From Methanothrix sp. (GTDB lineage: Archaea; Halobacteriota; Methanosarcinia; Methanotrichales; Methanotrichaceae), in contig PMNG01000125.1 of assembly GCA_003162615.1 (NCBI GenBank), positions 25,201 through 52,382 of the forward strand: a stretch of 27,182 nt of DNA. The letters are read 5' to 3'. Positions 22,495 to 27,182 of the stretch are shown here, in pieces (position 1 is the first letter of the stretch; the number at the start of each line of letters is the position of its first letter). Position numbers and translations under genes: made by a program. The notes under the pieces are model-generated. The model was not told the DNA's origin and searched no databases. It saw only the letters and a list, made by a program, of their open reading frames with translations.

Positions 22495-22803
22495 TTGCAA
22501 TACGAAAGCATAAACGATCTGCCAAAAATCGTGCGCAACCTCCCCAAGCCCGCCAAGACCCTCTACCTCAAAGCCTTCAACAGCGCCTGGGATGAGTATG
22601 GAGAAGCTGAAAGCGAATCATCACGTGAAAAAGCCGCCCAAGAAGCAGCCTGGTCTGCTGTAAAAGGCGAGTATGAGAAGGACGAGGACACAGGTGAATG
22701 GGTCAAGATTGGGGCTGAAACTGGATCCGGAAAGTCCCGCCATTCTCTAAGACACCGCCGGAACCGTGGCAGCGCTACTACTCAACCGAGGGCGCATGCA
22801 TAA
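22495..22803 (+). CDS. ChaB-domain protein
   Basis: A 102-residue product. Residues 1-65 form a ChaB domain: 'INDLPKIVRNLPKPAKTLYL' (strictly 6-25), 'FNSAWDEYG', 'EKAAQEAAWSAVKGEYEKD' and 'GEWVK'. ChaB was named as a regulator of the ChaA cation/proton antiporter; in archaea its role is unknown. The basic tail after about residue 72 ('SGKSRHSLRHRRNRG') is not typical and may come from a 3' frameshift. The start is TTG 22495 with a strong site (GGAGGTG) six bases ahead. Confidence 0.75.
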   Translation: MQYESINDLPKIVRNLPKPAKTLYLKAFNSAWDEYGEAESESSREKAAQEAAWSAVKGEYEKDEDTGEWVKIGAETGSGKSRHSLRHRRNRGSATTQPRAHA

Positions 22804-22864
22804 GACAACGCAATCAGAAACACACTGATGAGGACATAGCCAAGGAGTGACCCAAGGCCGTTCC

Positions 22865-23005
22865 TCACCAAAACATCTCATCCTGTTCTATCTCGATTCC
22901 TAGCAATATATCTCTTATGAAATTCTCAAAGCCTTCGATTCGGCGTTCCTTCCTTAATTTTCTCGAAGATGAGCGAATTGGAGTCCTTTTAGTCTTGGAA
23001 CGAAT
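22865..23005 (-). pseudogene. Startless coding remnant
   Basis: A 46-codon minus-strand frame without ATG, GTG or TTG, closed by TAA upstream and TGA at 22865-22867. It reads 'RKLRKERRIEGFENFIRD' and 'ILLGIEIEQDEMFW', which looks like the end of a real protein rather than noise. I do not recognise the family; a transposase or regulator tail is possible. It sits in the 22804-23160 gap, which otherwise holds only the repeats at 23023-23098. Confidence 0.3.
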
Positions 23006-23022
23006 TTAATGCATCAGAATAC

Positions 23023-23098
23023 ACGTATCTAATGCAGTATTGTATGTCGTGCTGCATACAACGTATTTCGTGCCTCACCGTACTTACGTATCGCATGC
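23023..23098. repeat. Cluster of short direct and inverted repeats upstream of the TPR gene
   Basis: The pattern ACGTAT-n4-TGC occurs three times (23023-23035, 23061-23073, 23086-23098), 38 and 25 bases apart. Between the first two lies a perfect inverted repeat TGTATG-n8-CATACA (23041-23060), itself containing the related GTATGTCGTGC. Such spacing upstream of a gene suggests cooperative protein binding; it could also be a decayed mobile element end. Confidence 0.45.
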
Positions 23099-23160
23099 CT
23101 GAAAGGAGCCGGATACATCTGACAATGACGACCAAAACAATTAAACGATTGGCTTGACAG

Positions 23161-23916
23161 ATGGCGTACTGTACCAGAGTAGATTCTATTCCTGAGACGA
23201 ACATGGGAAAAAACGATACTTGGAAACAGCAGGGAAAGTACCTTTTTGCTAGCGGTAAGTATGAGGAAGCCATTAAATGCCTCAACAGAGTCATCCAGAA
23301 AGACCCTGAAGATGTAGAATCCTGGATATTTAAAGGAAGATCTCTTTATTATCAACATAAGTACTTGGACGCCATACGTTGCTATGAGAGAGCCACCGAA
23401 TTCGCTCCTAAAATTGAAGATGGTTGGAAGGGCATTATACAATGCTGCGACAAGCTCATAGATCTGAATGTAAAAAGTGCTGATGCCTGGAACAATAAGG
23501 TTGATGCATTAATTAACCTGAGTAAATATGAAGAGGCCATAGAAATCTGCGACAAAGATCCAGGTTTTGATCTAAAAAACGCCCCGAAGGTATGGAATTG
23601 GAAGGGAGATACTCTCCGAAAGGTAAACAGATTTGATGATTCAATCAAATATTATAATAAAACCTTAAAACAAGATCCCGAAAATGAATACGCCTGGATA
23701 AATAGCGCCAAGGCACTATTTCTACTGGGCAAGGTCGCCGAATCTGCCAAATGCTGCGATAAAGTCGTAGAGCTATATCCAAAAAATGCGAATGCTTGGG
23801 CAATCAAAGGAATGGCTCTGAAGGCACTCCATAGATATCCTGAGTCGGAAGCGGCATTCGCAAAAGCTAAAGAATTAGGGTACCGCGAGGAAAAGGATTA
23901 TAAAAAGAACAAGTGA
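23161..23916 (+). CDS. Tetratricopeptide repeat (TPR) protein
   Basis: A 251-residue protein made almost entirely of TPR units: about residues 18-50, 51-84, a shorter degenerate one (85-104), 106-140, 141-174, 175-208 and 209-242, each with the W/G/Y-A/F-P pattern ('SWIFKGRSLYYQHKYLDAI', 'AWAIKGMALKALHRYPESE'). TPR stacks mediate protein-protein contacts; partner unknown. Cytoplasmic, no signal peptide. The start is uncertain: ATG 23161 has no ribosome binding site but an AT-rich element (ACAATTAAAC) lies 20 bases before; ATG 23203, just ahead of the first repeat, is equally plausible. The repeat cluster at 23023-23098 lies upstream. Confidence 0.85.
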   Translation: MAYCTRVDSIPETNMGKNDTWKQQGKYLFASGKYEEAIKCLNRVIQKDPEDVESWIFKGRSLYYQHKYLDAIRCYERATEFAPKIEDGWKGIIQCCDKLIDLNVKSADAWNNKVDALINLSKYEEAIEICDKDPGFDLKNAPKVWNWKGDTLRKVNRFDDSIKYYNKTLKQDPENEYAWINSAKALFLLGKVAESAKCCDKVVELYPKNANAWAIKGMALKALHRYPESEAAFAKAKELGYREEKDYKKNK

Positions 23917-24042
23917 AACACTGCCATCCTCGATGAATTCCACCAGGAATCCTAAGTCCGTCAAAGAAAGGGCGACAGTTGCATCTTGTTAATGTCGCAT
24001 GATCACAGATCTTCTTCGACCTTCTAATTGTCACCGTTGTGC

Positions 24043-24339
24043 CTAGGCAGGGCCAATGGCTAGCCAGCAGAAACCGGCTTCACCGCTTGTGCAGTCTGAG
24101 TTGCGAGCGCATAAATCAAACCCTTCTGTGGTAACGTTCTGCGCAATCCCCACTACAGCAACGTTAGGCGCAGGACCATTGGGCGAGAGGAAAACCGCCG
24201 GAACCTCGGAGAATGGATGATAAAACACAATGTACCATGTCCTCCAGTCACCCTCTTGACAGGCTGGGCTAAAAAGCTGCTTATCAGTACAACCTGTTTG
24301 TATTCGAACTCCTGCAACCTTCATGTTTGTATAGTTCAT
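24043..24339 (-). CDS. H-type-lectin-like small protein
   Basis: A 98-residue product whose second half fits the H-type lectin domain: 'FSEVPAVFLSPNG', 'NVTTEGFDL' and the end 'GFCWLAIGPA' (family pattern F..xP.V ... N.T..GF.L ... W.A.G). This six-stranded sugar-binding fold is known from snail agglutinin and discoidins. Five cysteines (17, 27, 77, 83, 90) could form disulfides, but no signal peptide is visible, so location is unclear. ATG 24339 follows AGGTGAT at good spacing. No neighbour suggests a function. The lectin call is from pattern and moderately sure. Confidence 0.6.
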   Translation of the reverse strand: MNYTNMKVAGVRIQTGCTDKQLFSPACQEGDWRTWYIVFYHPFSEVPAVFLSPNGPAPNVAVVGIAQNVTTEGFDLCARNSDCTSGEAGFCWLAIGPA

Positions 24340-24457
24340 TTTAAATCACCTTCCGAGATTGTTCTCTTTGACGTTTGATCGATTTCTGGATGAAGGACCA
24401 CCTCAAATCGAGGCAAAGTCCTTCTCGAGCCGTTCCAATCGAGCCATCTAATTTAGC

Positions 24458-25030
24458 TCATTCAATTTTTATCTCTTTGCCAGTTCGTTTTTCTTTCTTT
24501 AGCTCCAGCGTAAGGACACCGTTCTTGTAGGACGCCTTGGAGGTGTCTGGATTGACGGCTGAGTCGAAGTTAATCATTTTGTAGAATTTCTTATCGTCTT
24601 CGGTCTTAACTTCCACGCTGTCTTCTGCAACATCTAGTTTGACTTTCTCTTTGTCTACGCCGGGCAGCTCTACGAAAATCTTATACTTGTCCTTCTCGTC
24701 CATGATGTCCACTAAGGGTTCGCGTCCAAGGGAAGGCTCAATGCCCCGATAGGAGGGCTTAATGTTACCGAACTCCTGAAAAACCGGCTCCTTTCCAGGC
24801 TCGGCCGTATAGCTGAAGCCGTAGACAAAAGGACCGTACCTTCGGACCACGCCGGCAGGTGTATTCTCCTCTTTGACAAACTCCTTGAACTCGAGTGGTG
24901 TCGACTCCTCGAATCTCTTGATCATCTCTTCGAAGGGCTCCTGGAACCAATCCTCGATATCTCTTCCAAACGGAAATCCTTTGGTGAGATTCTCGAAGGC
25001 ATCGAATATCGACGGTCTTCTCTTAGCCAA
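24458..25030 (-). CDS. Small heat shock protein, Hsp20 family
   Basis: A 190-residue small heat shock protein. The N-terminal 100 residues are variable and contain repeated phenylalanines ('FENLTKGFPFGRDIEDWF'); the alpha-crystallin domain runs from about 103 ('EPLVDIMDEKDKYKIFVELP', then 'GVDKEKVKLDVAEDSVEVK') through 'ASYKNGVLTLELKK'. The end carries the I-x-I type anchor (IKI). It binds unfolding proteins without ATP. TTG 25030 is the start, with GAGGTGAT five bases ahead, and a good TATA/BRE lies at 25093-25106. Domain is longer at the N-terminus than in many Hsp20 proteins. Confidence 0.92.
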   Translation of the reverse strand: MAKRRPSIFDAFENLTKGFPFGRDIEDWFQEPFEEMIKRFEESTPLEFKEFVKEENTPAGVVRRYGPFVYGFSYTAEPGKEPVFQEFGNIKPSYRGIEPSLGREPLVDIMDEKDKYKIFVELPGVDKEKVKLDVAEDSVEVKTEDDKKFYKMINFDSAVNPDTSKASYKNGVLTLELKKEKRTGKEIKIE

Positions 25031-25092
25031 ATATCATCACCTCTTTTAGAATTGCGATTGCAGCTTAATCATTAAAATAGTGCATTCTGAAG

Positions 25093-25106
25093 ATTTATAT
25101 GTTTCC
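25093..25106 (-). promoter_or_regulatory. BRE/TATA promoter of the Hsp20 gene
   Basis: On the minus strand the bases read GGAAACATATAAAT: BRE-like GGAAAC followed by ATATAAAT. The transcript would start near 25072, leaving a leader of about 40 bases with the ribosome binding site. No heat-shock-regulator palindrome was recognised beside it. Confidence 0.55.
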
Positions 25107-25467
25107 TAAATTAAAATTACTTTGATAAGTTCTTAATGAAATTGATAATTATGTTTTTGATGGCACATTAACTCTCACAAACCAAAGGATCTTATTCGCG
25201 GGAAAAACACGTAGTGCAGATATCCCTCTAAAAAATATTTTCAATCTTCCTTCACCAGGGCCGCCCCGAAATATAGTTCTACATTTTGTTAAAGAGATTT
25301 CCTAAAATGGTTTCTCTTTCATATAATTTCAATCATAAACTTCTACTAAATTTTTAGATAAATTGGGCGTTCTTGAGAGGGATAAACTTTTGATTTGATT
25401 GATGATTTGCGTTAAACGTATCAAAGCTTGTGCACCGAGCCAAAGATCCGAACCTGCAAATAATAGG
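25107..25467. other. AT-rich gene-free stretch
   Basis: About 360 AT-rich bases between the Hsp20 promoter and the tRNA gene. I see no gene, no ribosome binding site with a frame behind it and no strong inverted repeat. ATAAACTT occurs twice (about 25337 and 25382). Confidence 0.5.
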
Positions 25468-25570
25468 TGCCGGGAACGGGATTCGAGCCCGCGACTTCCA
25501 GATGCCTCAGGAAGGCGCCTTTCGCTTTACCCTATGAGTCTGGCGCCCTAACCAGCTAGGCCACCCCGGC
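25468..25570 (-). tRNA. Elongator tRNA-Met (CAT) with 29-nt intron
   Basis: Read on minus: acceptor GCCGGGG pairs with TCCCGGC, D-arm GCCT/GGGC, anticodon stem CCAGA/TCTGG, five-base variable loop, T-arm GCGGG-CTCGAAT-CCCGT, discriminator A; CCA is not encoded. The anticodon loop CTCATA|A is interrupted after position 37 by 29 bases. CTCA pairs with TGAG as the four-base central helix, flanked by three-base bulges TAG and GCA: a canonical bulge-helix-bulge for the archaeal splicing endonuclease. The short variable loop rules out tRNA-Leu with the GAG that also occurs in the intron; the GCCGGGGTGG start is that of archaeal elongator Met rather than tRNA-Ile2. Mature length is 74. A TATA-like TTATGTAA lies about 28 bases upstream. 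Confidence 0.95.
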
Positions 25571-25681
25571 ACGGCAGATATGCTCGGCCGATTTCTTACA
25601 TAAGGTTTGTGCTTATCCACCTGCTTGTCAACCGGTCGGGAAAGGCTTTTCTAATGCGCTGTCCATTCTATTACGATCTTC

Positions 25682-26878
25682 ATGGATTCGAGCATCTCCG
25701 GCACGGTGAGCGACTCGCTGGCTGGCAAACTGATCGTAGTTGGCATAACCGGGAGCATTGCTGCGGTCAGGACAGTGGACTTGGTTCGCGAGCTGATCCG
25801 TCGAGGAGCAGAGGTCCACTGCATCATGTCGAATGCAGCTTGCCAGATCCTCCATCCTTATTCCCTGGAGTACGCCAGTAGTTGTCCAGTAATAACTGAA
25901 ATAACCGGAAGGGTGGAGCACGTCGAGTTCTGCGGCAAGGGCGGCATTGCGGATCTGCTTCTGGTTGCTCCTGCTACGGCCAACACCATCAGCAAGATGG
26001 CTACTGGGATAGATGACACGCCTGTTACCACCTTCGCCACCACGGCGATCGGCAGCGGCAAGACGGTGATGGTCGTTCCTGCCATGCACGAGGCGATGTA
26101 CCGCCACCCCGGAGTCCTAAAGAATCTGGAGACGCTGAAGTCCATGGGCATCGCTGTAGTAGATCCGAGGATCGAGGAGGGAAAGGCCAAGATAGCCGAT
26201 AAAGAGCGGATAGTAATGGAAGTGGAAAGGGCGCTGGGACCAAAAGACTTGGCCTCCAAAAGGATATTGATAACAAGCGGGTCCAATGCCGAGAAGATCG
26301 ATCCCATCCGCATCCTGACAAACAGGGCTTCCGGCAGAACTGGCGTGGAGATCGGCCTCGAAGCCTATCGGAGGGGCGGTGAAATTACCATAGTTCACAG
26401 GTATCGTATGGGCCTGCCCTTCCGTGAGGTATATGCAGAGAGCGCCCAGGAGATGCTCGACGCCGTTTTATCTGAGCTTGAGAGCGGCTACTGTGCCCTT
26501 ATCAGTGCTGCGGCAATCGCCGATTACACCCTGGACCCAATGGAAGAGAAGATCAAGTCTGGGCAGGATCTTGTCCTGAGGCTAAAACCGACCAAGAAGA
26601 TGATAAAGGAAGTCCGATCGGCCTACCCAGACCTTAAGATTGTCGGGTTCAAGGCAGAGACCAACGTTTCCGACGACGAGCTTGTAAAGCGGGCGACCGA
26701 GTCGATGAAATCTGCTGATCTTGATTTTGTTGTGGCCAACGACGTCGGCTCGGGGGGCATAGGCTGCGAAGATAACAGGGTGCATATAATAAACAGACAA
26801 GGTGGGTCAACCCTGGTGCAAGGAAAGAAGAGCCTTATAGCCAGAAAGATCGTCGACAGTCTTGTGGAGGTTCTGTGA
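25682..26878 (+). CDS. coaBC: Bifunctional phosphopantothenoylcysteine decarboxylase / phosphopantothenate-cysteine ligase
   Basis: A 398-residue CoaBC. The N-terminal decarboxylase (about 15-185) binds FMN: 'LIVVGITGSIAAVRTVDLV', the active-site His in 'VEHVEFCGKGGIADLLLVAP' (H79 region), 'APATANTISKMATGIDD', and 'VPAMHEAMYRHP'. The C-terminal ligase (about 190-398) has 'RILITSGSNAEKIDPIR', 'LTNRASGRTG', 'ISAAAIADY' and 'KLKPTKK-like LRLKPTKKMI', and 'FVVANDVG'. It converts 4'-phosphopantothenate via its cysteine conjugate to 4'-phosphopantetheine. No ribosome binding site precedes ATG 25682, so it may be leaderless (TTTCTAAT about 30 bases ahead). Its stop overlaps the pantoate kinase start, forming a CoA operon. 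Confidence 0.93.
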   Translation: MDSSISGTVSDSLAGKLIVVGITGSIAAVRTVDLVRELIRRGAEVHCIMSNAACQILHPYSLEYASSCPVITEITGRVEHVEFCGKGGIADLLLVAPATANTISKMATGIDDTPVTTFATTAIGSGKTVMVVPAMHEAMYRHPGVLKNLETLKSMGIAVVDPRIEEGKAKIADKERIVMEVERALGPKDLASKRILITSGSNAEKIDPIRILTNRASGRTGVEIGLEAYRRGGEITIVHRYRMGLPFREVYAESAQEMLDAVLSELESGYCALISAAAIADYTLDPMEEKIKSGQDLVLRLKPTKKMIKEVRSAYPDLKIVGFKAETNVSDDELVKRATESMKSADLDFVVANDVGSGGIGCEDNRVHIINRQGGSTLVQGKKSLIARKIVDSLVEVL

Positions 26879-27182
26879 GAGCGTTTGCGCCGTCGCACAT
26901 CACCGGTTTTTTTGCAGCCAAACGCGACGATGACCCCATGAAGGCCGGCTCTATCGGGTGCGGCCTGACCTTGGATCTGGGTGCCACTACTACGGTGGAA
27001 AGGTCTGACAAGACGGAGATCTTCTTGAACGGTCATCTGTCTGAAGCTCCGGTTAGCAGATACGTCGTAGACCGACTTGCCAGATCGCCGGTGAGAGTGG
27101 ATACGCAACTCGATATGCCCCTCGGTTCGGGTTTCGGGGCCAGCGGCGGAGGGGCCCTTGGGTGCGCCTACGCCCTTAATTC
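26875..27182 (+). CDS. pok: Pantoate kinase (GHMP family), partial
   Basis: The first 102 codons of a GHMP-family kinase, cut by the window end. It starts at GTG 26875, overlapping the coaBC stop (GTGA), with GGAGG four bases ahead. The translation opens 'RAFAPSHITGFFAAKRDDDP' and contains the ATP-binding glycine-rich loop 'PLGSGFGASGGGALG'. Archaeal pantoate kinase (PoK) phosphorylates pantoate, after which phosphopantothenate synthetase joins beta-alanine, replacing bacterial PanC/PanK. Coupling to CoaBC puts two steps of archaeal CoA synthesis in one operon. Identity is well supported by family motifs and context. Confidence 0.9.
   Translation, partial: MRAFAPSHITGFFAAKRDDDPMKAGSIGCGLTLDLGATTTVERSDKTEIFLNGHLSEAPVSRYVVDRLARSPVRVDTQLDMPLGSGFGASGGGALGCAYALN

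Overview
The window reads as a stretch of a euryarchaeal chromosome, most likely a methanogen-related lineage of the Methanosarcinales/Methanotrichales type. That placement is inference. It rests on a CoaBC–pantoate kinase pair (the archaeal route to CoA), an elongator tRNA-Met with a 29-nt intron in a canonical bulge-helix-bulge, archaeal TATA/BRE promoters, GGTGAT-type ribosome binding sites mixed with apparently leaderless starts, an FmdE-like protein, a Trm5-type methyltransferase and a class III-like hybrid cluster protein. No core methanogenesis gene lies in the window.

Left part (1-5800): a partial winged-helix regulator; a TopoVIA-like Toprim protein whose active-site acids look degraded; then a nitrosative/oxidative-stress group: a hybrid cluster protein (Hcp) encoded as two overlapping ORFs, a SnoaL-like protein and a polyferredoxin-type protein that may feed it electrons. 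An FmdE-like zinc-ribbon protein and a C-terminally clipped sulfite-oxidase-type molybdopterin protein follow on the minus strand.

Centre (6000-16600): ordinary housekeeping and envelope genes. These are a U32 family peptidase/RNA-modification protein, an AlkA-type glycosylase, a Dabb-domain protein, an MgtA-type P-type ATPase with a previously hidden 58-codon ORF coupled to its stop codon, a UPF0104/LPG-synthase-like membrane protein divergent from it, Trm5, a membrane-anchored Cas4-like nuclease split into two overlapping ORFs, and an unrecognised small protein.

Right-centre (16600-23200): a visibly AT-richer accessory region. Its core is a two-gene operon encoding an EtfB-EtfA fusion and an ETF-quinone-oxidoreductase (FixC) fused to a FixX-like Fe-S domain, i.e. 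a whole EtfABCX system in two polypeptides, driven from an archaeal TATA box. It is surrounded by broken genes: a winged-helix regulator with a frameshift and an amber stop, a frameshifted short-chain dehydrogenase, the tail of a histidine kinase, and another startless coding remnant. This looks like a turnover region into which the ETF module was inserted.

Right end (22500-27182): a ChaB-domain protein, a TPR protein behind a cluster of short repeats, an H-type-lectin-like protein, an Hsp20 chaperone, the intron-containing tRNA-Met, and the coaBC–pantoate kinase operon running off the window.

Four genes here (hcp, the Cas4-like gene, the SDR, the winged-helix gene) are interrupted. The first two breaks sit at overlapping start/stop codons and could be real two-subunit arrangements; the latter two look like decay. 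Sequencing error cannot be excluded from sequence alone.
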